Origin: Anthopleura xanthogrammica
Lineage: Eukaryota; Cnidaria; Anthozoa; Actiniaria; Actiniidae
Assembly (NCBI GenBank): GCA_964019055.1
Contig: OZ025207.1
Location: 11,622,090 to 11,686,089 of the forward strand
DNA length: 64,000 bases
Direction of reading: 5' to 3'
Part shown: positions 11,261 through 24,265 of the stretch, piece after piece
How positions within the stretch are numbered: position 1 is the first letter of the stretch
Layout: every line of letters starts with the position of its first letter
Program-made: the position numbers and the translations under genes
Notes under the pieces: model-generated
What the model saw: only the letters and a program-made list of their open reading frames with translations
What the model was told of the DNA's origin: nothing
The model's database searches: none

Positions 11261-13373
11261 TCAGTTTCCAAACCCAGGAAATAATATGTTATTTTAGTAT
11301 TGTAGAAAAAGCGACAAGCAACACCCTTCTTAATGACATTGGATGGTATTTTAACTGTAACATTTCACGTCAAACTTAATTAACTGCAGTGCCATTAGTG
11401 GTGCCCCCCTTTTAGGAAGCCATTCCTAGCATTTCATATTTTAAAGAAGTTGAGAATTTAAACTAATGACATAAAAAGTAAAACGCAAAAACGTTTCATT
11501 AAGAGATGGCACTCTCCATTACCACTGCGAGTTCTAAACATGACATTTAAAAAAAAAAACATTTTAAGATATAAAAAATCTGACTACATGAAATGATACG
11601 ACAGGGATGTTGCAGTTACGCAACTTTGCGAGATGAACTTTTACTGCATGACGAAATAACAAAATTGTTTAAAAAACAGTTGCTGTTTACTTAAGGATTT
11701 TGGTCTTCCTTTTGGAGGAAATATCTTAAATATATCTGAATACGAGAACATGACATTTTGAGCTGATGAGAAACCATAAAAACATTCCTGAACGTACTAG
11801 GTGCCCGCACCTTCTGCAGCAGTTGTTGGATATGTAATTCTATTCCCATGGGTTCTGTTTGAATTTACGAGTTTTTGCTTTGGAAATAAAAGAAAATATT
11901 CTATAGAATAAATTTTTTTTGGTGAAATGTTTTGTTAGCTTTCAAAAAAATGAAAACTCGATAAAAACTGGTCAAAAAAAGTATCTGGAAAAGATGTAGT
12001 TCTTAATTAGGAAACGTTCGTCATAGACATTCCTTTAGTGACAAAGCTTGACAATATTCCAAGTTAAAGTTATAAAGATGTTCAGCTGCTTATGATTTTA
12101 ACCAAGTCGGAAAAGATTATAGTCCGTCCTTGAAGTTTAGTATTATAGTAGTAGTTGGTTAGTCGAATTAGAAAGTTGCCTGACCATTTGACCATGGTTG
12201 GAATTCACATTGATAATGCTTCAAAGGCAACATATCAAACAAGTATTATTATTTTTCGTTTTCAAAATAATTTCCATGTTCCTGATTCAAGAGCCAAAAA
12301 TTGTAAAACAATAATAATTGAGAATTAGCTAAAGTTAATTATTTCGTTGAGGTTTCATACTTCAGCAGTTATTCCGCCTTCAAATTCCTTTTTTGTTTCA
12401 TTTGCTGACCTAAGTAACAATCTAGAAGACACAGGCAAGCATAAACTACCAGAATACAAAAGCTACAATAAAATGCCAACTAAACAAAAAAATTTGAAAT
12501 TTCGAATTGAACAAAAGCAACATCAGATTAGAGGAAAATAACCAACAACAACAAAGTCTATACCAAGGCAGATCAACAAATAAATGTCCTCTTTATTTTA
12601 AATATTCTTTCTATATTTTTACACTGGTTTCCTGATTTAATATAGCATCTGTGCTGGTTTGCTACAACTCTTTAATCACGGTTGACTATTGCACCTTCAA
12701 AGCTACACAAATTGGACAATACATTCGCTATTGAATACGATTCGATTCTATTGAAATAGCGAGTCTCATTCATGCAAATCTTTTCTCGTGATATTGTCGG
12801 CTAAATGAATTGCAAATTTCGGCTTGCATTAGGATCAATTAAATTAATTTCTCATTAGGCATCGGCAAACTTTAGAAACGTATAATTATGGGGGTGATAG
12901 TCAAAGCTTTTAAAGCAGACGATAAAAGGGAATATTTGCATTATGGAAGAGGAAAGTTCATAGCGCATCAGCGATCAAGCCACCGACAGTTGAAACCGAA
13001 GAATTTGCCGAAAAGCACAGAGATCATTTTCACTTCTATTAATAAATATCTCTTCGGACTTCCACTAGTTTAACGACTTACTAATAGATCCTGTTTGACT
13101 CCTTAAAATAAACACTTTCCTTGTTTATAGAAGCCCTTGCTGATAGTTGAATATTTAGCTTATTTATCCAGCATCCATTGAAGATGTGGCGATAGATTTT
13201 GCCCGCGCAAATGTAGGTTACCGAAGAGTTCATCTTATCCCTGCTTGACTCAATGTACAATTCCAGTCAAGTCATATTTACACAAGTGACTTTGATCAGC
13301 AGTATTGCCAACTTTACCACCACAAGATTGTGCTACTGGACCAATCCTTGAGCTGCAAGTTTTGCTGCAAAAC
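11261..13373. other. Gene-free AT-rich DNA
   Basis: No supportable gene. Small open frames at 12347-12541 and 12888-13073 have no recognisable features or flanking signals. Confidence 0.35.
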
Positions 13374-13763
13374 TCAATCCTTTGGAGATTTATGGAACTT
13401 TTTGTGTCGAAAACTACGTCCCTCTTGCTTAATCAAATTCCCAGATGTTATTGCTCTCTCCTTGTGGATTGTAGCTAAGTCTTTTTTCTTATGTTCATCG
13501 TCGAACGAGTGTGTTTCTTCAGTTTCGTTTATGTCCTCCAAATTAGGCACGATAGACATTGAAGGAAACTTCGCCTTCTTATGTCGACGATTTTGCTTCC
13601 GTCTTCTCTTGGGGCTTCCCATTGTACGTAAACTCGTATCGATAGCCTTTAGATCTTCCTTGAACTGGACCACTGTCTTATGTTCATATTTATGAGCAAA
13701 ATAATCGTAACTTGTGTGAGGTTTTGGCTCTGTTATGGAGACGGGCAGCTCTGATACCGCCAT
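13374..13763 (-). CDS. Small basic protein A, paralogue of the 17437 gene
   Basis: A 129-residue protein of unknown function. The open frame extends upstream to 13826, but the first ATG is at 13763 and is taken as the start. The N-terminal third is neutral (a Y-E-H-K-T patch near residue 27). A strongly basic run (K-R-R-R-K-Q-N-R-R-H-K-K, about residues 52-63) could be a nuclear or RNA-binding signal. An acidic segment follows, then a conserved C-terminal block (about residues 93-126) of the form K-D-L-A-x-x-H-x-E-R-A-x-x-x-G-x-L-x-K. The same block occurs in the divergent gene at 17437-17817, which is the main evidence that both are real. I do not recognise the family. The 3.7 kb between the two divergent genes could hold shared control sequence, which is inference. 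Confidence 0.6.
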   Translation of the reverse strand: MAVSELPVSITEPKPHTSYDYFAHKYEHKTVVQFKEDLKAIDTSLRTMGSPKRRRKQNRRHKKAKFPSMSIVPNLEDINETEETHSFDDEHKKKDLATIHKERAITSGNLIKQEGRSFRHKKFHKSPKD

Positions 13764-16700
13764 AATACAATACTGACTGTATCGATGACTCTGCAATTCT
13801 TGGACGTCGAATAGCTTAAGCCACAATTTCGTTCTAGTATTTTCTCGTCTGGGACTTACCCTGTATTATAATTTCGTTTGGTTATATCAAAATTTACTTT
13901 GGAAAGACCAGCGGGATTCCTTGGTTAAGTCGTACGCTTGAAACAACAACTGAACCGGTTACTATGCGAGTGATTCTATGTCTTGTTCACAAATGTTTTC
14001 GTGTTAACTGAGACCGCTGTCTCAGAGGATGCGTAGGCGTTGTAAATAAAGCACTTATCTTGGCGTGACCTGCGATCACATGACTTATCATGTGTCAGTT
14101 CAAAACAAGATAAAAATAGCCATACCAATCATCGCCTCGGTATTTTGCACACACAGAATATCCAAATGATATTGAACATATTTGTCGTTAAAGATGGCTA
14201 GTGCCACTTAACTAAAGAATGCTTTACGATGACCATTTTGCCCACGAAATTTCTCGGAATATTTGAAATTGTGTCTTTTTTTCTTCCAGTCAAAACATAT
14301 GCCAAGCCTCTTTATTTGGTGATGATTATATTTCGAATATGCTAATACCTAGTGTGACCTAGTGTAGCAGACCGGATCACTATCGGATATTCAGGGTTTG
14401 ATTTTTATGATAATCATTTTAAGACAAAATAATCCATTGAAAAAGACTATTTCAGGTGAAGCAAGTGCAGAATATTCGATGGCAGTCCAACCTTCTTAGG
14501 AATTCCCATTAGAGCTCAAATATTAGATAAAAACAGTGATAACAAGAGGGTCTAGAAATCTAACAGTTCTAACCTGTTCTAACCTCCTGAGGATTGATAC
14601 TTTTTGTTTGTCCTCCAAATTGAGATCCATGAGAATTCTTGCCCAGAGTCTCGGCTGTCTGAAAAACATTGGTACAAATGTCAATCACTAAATTTCTAAT
14701 AGATTATTTCTTTTCATCTAGTTTTGCAATGATATATATATGGGTGTCTGTTATATATGTACTATTATACACGCTATATATATGTATCACAGTATGTCTT
14801 GTCTATGCTGCATAACAGTGCTCGATACACAGAAGTGCAGAGCATAAATATAGTATAGTCTAGATTAAAGAAGAGACATGTTCTCTGTTACTCCGAGTTT
14901 CATGCTTGCGCACTCATCAGACAGACTTTAATGAAAAATATTCCTATTACTATGATATTTATATACAAGAGGTGTGATAATTATTTACAAAAGAAGTGTT
15001 GTACATATATGTATATTGTATGTGTATGTATGTGTGTATATATGTGTATGTGTATATGAATATTGTCATGGAAAATCAATATAGTAAAAGAATTCTGAAA
15101 CATACAAATTAATTTATACTGATATTGATATATTGATGCAGAACATTTGCTATATCATAAATGTTACAGACCTGCTGCTGAGCAGGAGTTAAGGAGGCTC
15201 TGCTAGCAGGGTATGTGTATGAGATTGTCGATTTCTTTTTTAAGATAACCTCTTAATCTTTAAGTTAGATGTTCGATGACAAGACTTTATCATATAAATA
15301 TCATGTTGATTTGCGATTGTACTTTGACTGCATACTGTCCACGCTAGCTGCGTTCAAATCTATCGTGACTTTTTCCTCTGCGCTAAGTGTTTTTTTTAAT
15401 TAATTATTTGGCGAACCATTTTTTTTTTTTAGAATTTTAGCCACTTGACATCCAAACTGGTGGTAGTACTTCTTTGGCTTTCTATCTCTCTCAGTTTTTA
15501 TTATTTTTATTTTTATCAAAATATATTCTAAAAATGAATTTGTACAATTTTAAGTACAGATATTAAATTTCAATCGACTTGATTACACATCTCAACAAGT
15601 CGCTATCCTGGAGTGGACAACAGGATGTTTTCAGGGTCTTGTCTTTCACTTAAATTGTAGGAAATAAACACCTTTGGAAGGACCGAAAAACGGACAGAAA
15701 AACCTTCTACTTGTTTTACTGCAACCATGTTGTAGGGCAGGAACAATGCAATGATTTTGCAGGACAAGAGATTTTATTTCCAAAAGGAATAACTTTTATT
15801 TTTTTATTTTTTGCCCTACAACTTAGCTGCCACGAAAGACCCATCAGCAATCTGATATGAAGGTGGGATAGCTCTTCATAGAAGCAGCAAGGGTTCGTGT
15901 CTTAACATAGGATCAAGGCTTAAGATATCTGTTTCAATCAAGATTATATTGGGAGGACACGACATGCTATTTTAATCTGATGAGAATTGGAACCTATTTT
16001 TTTGTCCTCTTAGTGAGCTGCATTCCCAAGTACTTAGCCTGTGTTGCGGTCCTCGGTTGGGATTCAGCCCCTCCGAATCCCAAACGAGGGCCGCTACGCA
16101 GGCTACAAGTGCTGCAAAAGTCTTTTTAATGTTGGTGTTAGGGAATCCTTCCCAAAAAAAAAACTGCCCGCATTTCTAAGACGAGATACTGAAATAACAA
16201 TGAATAAACTTGAAAACATTTGTGGAATCTAGATTAAGGTAATCACTAGAACAAATATATCTGAGGACTCAAAATATTCATTCAATTGGCCTTGGTAGTC
16301 AATATGACCGCGGTTCAGTAATATCGAATATTATATAGCTCTCGACTTCAAGTGTCTAGTGTCTATAGTAAGTAGTATAGTCTCTCGTGGGTGTTTTTTT
16401 CTTTTCCTTTTGCGTTGATACGTCTCTCACTGGGATACTATATATGTTCCCCGGCCATTTTTTTATAAAAAGATCTAGAATACTGTTTTATATCGGGCAT
16501 ATTAGTCTTACTACCTAATGATGAATCATTTCCTGATCATTTCAAGCAAACCAATGGAGGTTTTCTCTGCATGCTGCGGAAACAACACAGCAAATTTATT
16601 TAAAGTCAGATATGGTTTTTAAATAGAACTGGATGGACAAGAAAAGCATTATCGAGAGCACAGAAATATCTATGAGAGTATTGTTTGTCAAAGATTTTAA

Positions 16701-17436
16701 AAAAGCGAAAATCAATTAAGTAAATCGAGTGATAAAGTGAATCCAGCTGATAGTGACTCCGAAGTCCTTCCCGACAGGCCGATTGGCGATCAAGAATATC
16801 ATATCATGTAACGCAGGCAGTCTTGGTCATTAGAATAATGTTCAGACAATGATGGTCTGCCGTCTAATTTAAGCCATCGTTTATCAAACATCGCACTTCA
16901 AATATTTGTCATATATTTTCTCTTTCTTTTAAAGTAAAAACGCGCGCACATGATTTAGAATTCAAGTTGAATTTTTGGGAGAAACCCTTTCCTTGTATAA
17001 CGCTGTTCTCAAAGAGACTTTCATTTAGCTGGGAATCTTGAATAATTCGAATGAAACAAAACGAATATAAAAACGTTTTTGAATAAAGTTATCAATAATA
17101 GTCTCCTTTAAGTCTGTCATTGAAGCCAGGTGCTTCAACAACATACCCATATAAGGTTATCGCCACGCGAATACCTGGCGATCTTTACCGAAGCTTTATC
17201 GTCAATAAAAGATTCAAGCCGATTCACGACTGACTTCGGTGAGATTATGTCATTGATATAAATATAGAAGCACATGGTAAAAACAAGTCGACAAGTCGAC
17301 GAAAACAAACAGGTTGATCAGGGAGGCAAAGACGAGAGCAAGCGAGAGAGTTGTAAAATATAGAGTCATAGTTTTAACGCGGTGAGATAAAAAAACAAAG
17401 AAATCAAAAAGGAACTGAAAGGACTCGCAGAAAAAG
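13764..17436. other. Intergenic region between divergent small genes; simple repeats
   Basis: Contains TA/TG-rich simple sequence (about 14740-14790 and 15005-15065), a fragment of the dispersed CTCCAAATTGAG repeat near 14607-14628, and a short inverted repeat at 15729-15822. A TATA-like word (GATATAAATAT) lies near 17252, about 180 bp upstream of the plus-strand gene. No other gene is supported. Confidence 0.4.
15729..15822. repeat. Short element with 11-bp inverted ends
   Basis: GTTGTAGGGCA at 15729-15739 and its exact reverse complement at 15812-15822 enclose about 70 AT-rich bases. It could be a tiny MITE or chance. No target duplication is evident. Confidence 0.3.
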
Positions 17437-17817
17437 ATGACTTCTTCGTACATGGAAATACCTTTGTCTATGAGCTTACTGGAACAAGAAATGAGTTGTC
17501 ATTACAGTGTAACTTACGACAAAAAGACTTCGACGTATTATGATGAACTGTCTACAGTATGGGAAAGCATGTACAAGAAAGGACTGAGAAAACAGCTAAG
17601 CTGTTACTATACTCATCAACCACTGGAACAAGAAACGGTGGGAAAAGACGAAGAAAATCGAGTGGTAAAAGGCGGGAAAGATTTGGCGCGGGTTCACCAC
17701 GAAAGGGCGTTAGACGCCGGCAAACTCCGTAAAGACAAAGGCCGCAGATGGAGAAAGAAAAACTACGGGAGTTCGCTAGAGACGCAAAGTTCGGAATCCT
17801 CGTCTCAGTCAATATGA
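17437..17817 (+). CDS. Small basic protein B, paralogue of the 13374 gene
   Basis: A 126-residue protein of unknown function with an ATG at 17437. The N-terminal half contains a tyrosine-rich patch (Y-D-K-K-T-S-T-Y-Y-D-E-L, residues 27-38) that loosely matches Y-E-H-K-T in the 13374 gene. Residues about 80-112 carry the shared block K-D-L-A-R-V-H-H-E-R-A followed by G-x-L-x-K and G-R-R-W-R-K-K. The C-terminus is Ser-rich. There is no signal peptide or membrane segment. A TATA-like word lies about 180 bp upstream and overlapping AATAAA signals occur near 18482, about 670 bp downstream, compatible with an intronless transcript. An overlapping minus-strand frame (17552-17812) is its shadow. The family is not recognised; a nuclear basic protein is only a guess from composition. 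Confidence 0.65.
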   Translation: MTSSYMEIPLSMSLLEQEMSCHYSVTYDKKTSTYYDELSTVWESMYKKGLRKQLSCYYTHQPLEQETVGKDEENRVVKGGKDLARVHHERALDAGKLRKDKGRRWRKKNYGSSLETQSSESSSQSI

Positions 17818-18262
17818 AAGACAGTTAGAACAGCATTCAAGGTTTGAAGATCCTGGAATGAAGAGTAATAAGGTTGTACAGCGCAGTGCAGAGCGAATCT
17901 GACTCACGTAGGCCACTTCACGTTACATTTATGATTCTTTAAATTAAAACAGTCTAGTCAATTTTACAATTGAACGAGTGAAGCCAATGACTTAAAGAAA
18001 ACCAATGACTCATGTACAAAATTAGAAAGTCCGAACAATAAGCTCGAGTTATTGGTTCGAGTAATTAGTTCTGAGCTGTTAAAGCGTACTTGAAGCAATT
18101 CTAAATATATGGTGGTAAATAGAGACGAGAAGTGATTGTATATAGCACCGGTCGCCGTGTCATTGTTGTGACCTAGTAAACAGGAGAAAGCTTGATTTAG
18201 TGGGATAAACTGATACGAGCATGGAGAACAAGATTATAATCTTATAAAATCCCAATGCTTTT
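17818..18262. other. Probable 3' flank of the 17437 gene
   Basis: Non-coding AT-rich DNA. It probably includes the 3' UTR of the upstream gene if the AATAAA near 18482 is used. Confidence 0.3.
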
Positions 18263-18460
18263 AGGCTGGCCTTACACGAATTTTTAAGCGATCAAAAATT
18301 TGACCAGTTCATACCATTTACGGAACCTCTTTAATTTGCACGGTTAGGCGTTTGAAATTTTTATCCGGATAGCACAGTTCCATGCATGTAAACTGAACGT
18401 CTAAACGTACAACGTTTTGAACGGTTTAAAATTCGTTCGGTACCGTATAAGGCGAGCCCT
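18263..18460. mobile_element. MITE-like element with imperfect GC-containing inverted ends
   Basis: The left end AGGCTGGCCTTACACG and the right end, read in reverse as AGGGCTCGCCTTATACGG, are imperfect inverted repeats enclosing about 165 bp. There is no coding capacity. A target duplication is not clear. Confidence 0.4.
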
Positions 18461-19005
18461 ATTTGTATATTTTGTAATATGAATAAATAAACTATAAAAT
18501 AGTAGAAATTTGAATATAAGAATGTCAAAAAATATGAGTGTAAAATATATTGGAATCAGGAGATTCTTGTGAGGTGTAGTTTAGTAGGTTATTTTAGAAG
18601 ATATTGGAAGAAAAAGAAGTTAAAATTTGAATGGTTGTTTTGTGAGACTTTTTTCTTTGTTGGCGGCGGGCATTCATGAGCTTTGCGGGGCAAGTTTAGA
18701 CACAGCTCGATCGAAAAACAAAAGGCAAGGGCATCGCCACCTGCAAATAGATGATGCAAGCATGACAGACCATGAAAATGCTGAGCTGGTGTTTCTATTC
18801 AGGACTTGTAACGATAGCTTCAGGATCGAGTCCTGCTGCGGCGACTGGTATGGGAGGGGTGGTTGAACACAAAAATTACACAAATTTAAAAAAATGATCA
18901 AAAATTGAGAAATAAAATGAGAAGGAAAGAAAAGAAAAAGAAATTGATGATTACAAACTTTGCTGTACAACTAAATGGACTAAATCAATAAATAAAAATT
19001 GCACC

Positions 19006-19716
19006 CCATTCTTGGTGGGTTATAAAATTGAGATATACAGCGCCCCACTACTTTTCCAGTTTTTGATCAAAACATCTAAGTTGGTAATAATGACTTGGCG
19101 AAAAAAGAAAGCCCTCGCACGTACGACACAACCAATGGCCTCGCACACATTCACACGCACATTCTTTTCTAAGTAATACTTTAACGTTGCACAGTATTTT
19201 TAATTTCCATACGCACGACTTGAAGTATTTCACTTTTAATTCTTTCAATAACATTCATCTAAATATAACAAACTAGAACTGAAAAACATCTCAGTGCAAC
19301 GTTGCGTGGATAAGTGGATTGTATGCAATAGCAGTTTAATTAATAATCCATAGATTATTGCAAGCCATTCTTGGTGGTTCATAAAATTGAGATATACAGC
19401 GCCCCACTACTTTTCCAGTTCTTGATCAAAACATCTAAGTTAGTAATAATAATAAAAAAGAAAGCCCTCGCACGTGGGACACACAACCAATAGCCTGACA
19501 CACATTCACACGCACATTCTTTTCTAAGTAATACTTTAACGTTGGACAGTATTTTTAAATTTTCATACGCACGACTTGATTCAAGTATTTCACTTTAAAT
19601 TCTTTCAATAACATTCATCTAAATATAACAAACTAGAACTGAAAAACATCTCAGTGCAACGTTGCGTGGATAAGTGGATTGTACGTCAATAGCAGTTTAA
19701 TCAATAATCCATAGAT
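19006..19716. repeat. Direct tandem duplication, 359-bp period
   Basis: Two copies beginning CCATTCTTGGTGG at 19006 and 19365 are nearly identical over about 350 bp, including GATATACAGCGCCCCACTAC and CATCTCAGTGCAACGTTGCG. High identity implies recent duplication. Open frames inside are short and not conserved as proteins. Confidence 0.9.
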
Positions 19717-20198
19717 ATGTATTTTGACATATTCAAAAACGCCTTACGATAATACTTTAGATCACGCCGTCCAATCGCTGAACGATTTCAAAAAATTCCA
19801 TAGAAACTGACATCATTAATTTAAATTTGAACCGAGCTATATTTGATCAATAGAATGACAGTAACCGTTGATAAAGGTATTTTGTTGAAAATAATAATTT
19901 GCTTTATGAAATTAACTCAACTACATTTGGATGACTTAAAATCTCAATCCAGAAAGTCGACGCGAAAACCTTTTCAAAAAAAAAAAAAAAAGATTAAAAA
20001 ACAACAACAATGACATCATCGTTAGTTTTTAATCCAGCACTTTATCATTGTTTGGCAAACTGACAATGAATTAACCGTTAATTTTCTGGAAGCTTTTTAC
20101 TAAACCGAAGGCCAATGGATAGCACAGACAACGTCAATTAAATAAAATAATTTTCGTCTTTAGACAAAATGTTCAAAACAACTACACAATTATAACTA

Positions 20199-20476
20199 AG
20201 GGGGCGGTCATTATTTATCGCGGGGGAGGGGGGGGGGTTGTTGCGACAGATAAACTGATCCCCTAAAAGACTCTATCTTTTTTATCGACCCCCCTCAATT
20301 GTGGTTGCTACTCTCAAATCTTTCTGTGATCCCCCCCCCCCCCCCCCGATATCTGTCAATTTATAGCTGAACCCCCCTCCGGTTGTCTAAAAAAAGCATG
20401 TGATATCCCTCTAAATTCTCCGAACTCTCTCCCCCCCCCCCCCCCCCCGACCAGACCATAAAAATGACCGGTCCCT
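20199..20476. mobile_element. MITE-like element with AGGGRCCGGTCATT ends and C-tracts
   Basis: The left end AGGGGGCGGTCATTATT is inverted at the right end as AATGACCGGTCCCT. The interior holds one G-rich and two long C runs (17 and 18 nt) and GTGATCCC words. A related but right-truncated copy appears at 24534-24703, and C-rich relatives occur in the gene-array units near 40400 and 54350. Non-autonomous. Confidence 0.55.
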
Positions 20477-21342
20477 AAACTAGAGCTGAGATGCTAGACA
20501 TCTGTATAGAAAGTAACAACACACTAAGCCAAGCTATATTTTTCAAGGATTATTATACTTTTTATCAGTACTATAGTATGTCTTTAAGAGGCCCTACATC
20601 TTGGCCACCAGTGAATGGGACAGAGATTTACGATAGTTCTATGGGAACTGACATTTCAACTACAGCACTTAAGTACTTAACGTTAATAAAAGACTATTTA
20701 TAGATCCTTTATACGTCATGAATGAGCGGGGGATTAACTTCATATCTTGACCACACACGATAAAAAATAATTAAGACAAAGGTAAACAAGTGAATAAAAA
20801 GATGGATAAATATATGACACTATAATACGCAGATATTACGAGAAAATAACGCGCGAGAACATTGGGCTGTAATTAAAAATAGCTATAAGAAACAAAACAA
20901 ACAAGCAAGCAAGCAAATCAATTATCGGTAGATTGTACATAAATCATGTTGCTTAGTGAATAACATGAAAGAGAAAGAAAAGAAAGAAATTACACCTCTT
21001 TCCTCTTCTCCGCATAAAAGACATATCATCTTCGAAAACACCCGATTAAAAAAAAAAAACACGGAAAACTTGTTGTTTTTCATTAATCTTTTTGAGAAAA
21101 ACCTAGATCAAAGGAAATAAAATCAGTGAGTTTCGAGAATGCTTTCTGTTTCTCTCTTGGTATATGGCGTAAGAGAGGTTAAATAATCAGGCAACATATT
21201 AACCGGTGCCGAATTCTTCCCCTACTGGCATGCGCAACATCTCTCATACTGGAACCATCTTCATCATTTGCATCCTCTGCGCTATTTGCACCATCTTCGA
21301 TTCATCACTGGTATCATGACTCCTAATGACACTACTATATCC

Positions 21343-22990
21343 CTGAAATCATCACCCCTATAGGCATCATGCCCCTATTGGCATCATCACTCCTATTGGC
21401 ACCATCTTCATCAGTGGCATCATCACCCATATTAGCATCATCACCCCATTGGCATCATGCCCCTATTTGCATCATCTTCATCACTGGCATCATCACCCCA
21501 TTGGCATCATGCCCCTATTTGCATCATCTTCATCAGTGGCATCATCACCCCATTGGCATCATGCCCCTATTTGCATCATCTTCATCACTGGCATCATCAC
21601 CCCATTGGCATCATGCCCCTATTTGCATCATCTTCATCAGTGGCATCATCACCCCCATTGGCATCATGCCCCTATTTGCATCATCTTCATCAGTGGCATC
21701 ATCACCCCCATTGGCATCATGCCCCTATTTGCATCATCTTTATCACTGGCATCATCACCCCCATTGGCATCATGCCCCTATTTGCATCATCTTTATCACT
21801 GGCATCATCACCCCCATTGGCATCATGCCCCTATTTGCATCATCTTTATCACTGGCATCATCACCCCCATTGGCATCATGCCCCTATTTGCATCATCTTC
21901 ATCAGTGGCATCATCAGCCCAATTGGCATCATGCCCCTATTTGCATCATCTTTATCACTGGCATCATCACCCCCATTGGCATCATGCCCCTATTTGCATC
22001 ATCTTTATCACTGGCATCATCACCCCCATTGGCATCATGCCCCTATTTGCATCATCTTTATCACTGGCATCATCACCCCCATTGGCATCATGCCCCTATT
22101 TGCATCATCTTTATCACTGGCATCATCACCCCCATTGGCATCATGCCCCTATTTGCATCATCTTTATCACTGGCATCATCACCCCATTGGCATCATGCCC
22201 CTATTTGCATCATCTTCATCAGTGGCATCATCACCCCCATTGGCATCATGCCCCTATTTGCATCATCTTCATCAGTGGCATCATCACCCCCATTGGCATC
22301 ATGCCCCTATTTGCATCATCTTCATCAGTGGCATCATCACCCCCATTGGCATCATGCCCCTATTTGCATCATCTTCATCAGTGGCATCATCACCCCCATT
22401 GGCATCATGCCCCTATTTGCATCATCTTCATCAGTGGCATCATCACCCCCATTGGCATCATGCCCCTATTTGCATCATCTTCATCAGTGGCATCATCACC
22501 CCCATTGGCATCATGCCCCTATTTGCATCATCTTCATCAGTGGCATCATTACCCCATTGGCATCATGCCCCTATTTGCATCATCTTCATCAGTGGCATCA
22601 TCACCCCCATTGGCATCATGCCCCTATTTGCATCATCTTCATCAGTGGCATCATCACCCCCATTGGCATCATGCCCCTATTTGCATCATCTTCATCACTG
22701 GCATCATCACCCCATTGGCATCATGCCCCTATTTGCATCATCTTCATCAGTGGTATCATCACCCCTATTGGCATCATCTTCATCACTGGCATCATCAGCC
22801 CAATTGGCATCATGTTCCCTATTTGCATCATCTTCATCACTGGCATCATCACCCCAATTGGCATCATGCTCCTATTTGCATCATCTTCATCAGTGGCACC
22901 ATCAGCCCAATTGGCATCATGTTCCCTATTTGCATCATCTTTATCAGTGGTATCATCACCCCTATTGGCATCATCTTCCCTATTGCAACA
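21343..22990. repeat. 52/53-bp minisatellite, about 30 copies
   Basis: Units contain CATTGGCATCATGCCCCTA, TTTGCATCATCTTCATCA and GTGGCATCATCACCCC. The period is 52 or 53 bp depending on four or five C. Variants such as TTTATCACT versus TTCATCAGT cluster in blocks, a sign of local amplification. All three plus-strand frames stay open for more than 530 codons because the period is not a multiple of three and the unit has no stop in any frame. I regard this as a repeat, not a gene. Confidence 0.93.
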
Positions 22991-22995
22991 AATTT

Positions 22996-23735
22996 CATCA
23001 CTACTGGCATCATATCAACATTACTTTTGCACCAAGTTTTGTCATGTCCTCATTTGCAGCTTATACTCAATTTTAATGCCAAATTCAAATTCCAGTGCAA
23101 TTGCAATTATTTTTATCTCCAATCATTTAGCAAGGCTATAAGTTATGTGACTGTGCATGATATTTTAACAGCTCTCCTATGCACTGGCTTTTGTATGTTA
23201 AACTGATACATTTGATATGAAGCTGACAGTCTGGTTTTACTAAATAAGGTGTGTAAAAGCAAGTTTGGCAGAAAAAGCCAGTGCATAGAAGTATGCAAAT
23301 ATTTTACTTTATTGCACGTCGTACTGGAAATTCTGAGATATTCTAGCTAATTTGTTGAGCTTGTGGGACATAGCAATGGCAACTAAGGAGATTCAGGTCA
23401 TGAATTATTTATCAACATATGATTTCTACATTATTGAAACTTTTGTTTAATAAACTTGACTTCTGAAAACAGTCTATTAGGTATCTGTAGAACTGATATT
23501 CTTGAGATGTAATATTCATGATGAAATCAAGGTAAATTCAAAAAGTTCAACAAACATGACCCAGGGTTCCCCACCAAACCCACAGACACTTAAGTTGTGA
23601 ATCTCTAGATTTCAATCAATGAGTTGCCAGTTCCCAGGATTCCTCCACTTATTTCAATATGCACATAGGATTGTAGGATTGCCAGGACACACACACAAAA
23701 AAAAACAGAATCAAAGGCAGTGAAAAAATGTATAA
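22996..23735. other. Gene-free DNA
   Basis: Nothing supportable was found between the minisatellite and the next tandem duplication. Confidence 0.4.
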
Positions 23736-24265
23736 CTGACTTACATAAATATTGTACAAGTATAACTTTTCAAAATGTGGAATAAAGTTCATTGAAAAAA
23801 ATATATGGTTGTTTATGGCAATGGTAACTGTTAATGTGAATTTAATCCATGTCCTGACTTTAATCAGCCCAGAGGTTGTTTATGGGTTCAATCTATGAGT
23901 TAGTAAATGTCCTGACTCATATCAGCCCAGATGTTGCTTCTGGGTATACCAATAAAATTTTAAAAGTTGAAGATCCTGTGTATGTATAATCTAGTAGATC
24001 TATTACTGACTTACATAAATATTGTACAAGGGTAACTTTTCAAAATGTGGAATAAAGTTCATTGGAAAAATATATGGTTGTTTATGGCGATGGTAACTGT
24101 TTTAAAATGTGAATTATCCATGTCCTGACTTTAATCAGCCCAGAGGTTGTTTATGGGTTCAATCTATGAGTTAGTAAATGCCCTGACTTTCATCAGCCCA
24201 GAGGTTGCTTCTGGGTACCAATAAAATTTGAAAGTTGAAGATCCTGTGTATGTATAATCTAGATC
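23736..24265. repeat. Direct tandem duplication, 270-bp period
   Basis: Two copies start at 23736 and 24006 with CTGACTTACATAAATATTG. Each contains an internal pair of sub-repeats built on CCTGACTTTAATCAGCCCAG and a following GTTGYTTMTGGGT word, about 67 bp apart. No conserved coding frame. Confidence 0.85.

Noticed and set aside
18052..18070. GGTTCGAG word as a tRNA B box
   Set aside because: No A box, acceptor stem or cloverleaf could be formed around it. No tRNA or rRNA gene was recognised anywhere in the window.
21343..22990. CRISPR-like array
   Set aside because: The repeats are directly abutting with no unique spacers, and the DNA is animal nuclear sequence.
21369..23206. Three overlapping plus-strand frames of 539-590 codons
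   Set aside because: All are cyclic readings of one 52/53-bp repeat unit. The same peptide appears in each frame, so there is no evidence for a gene.
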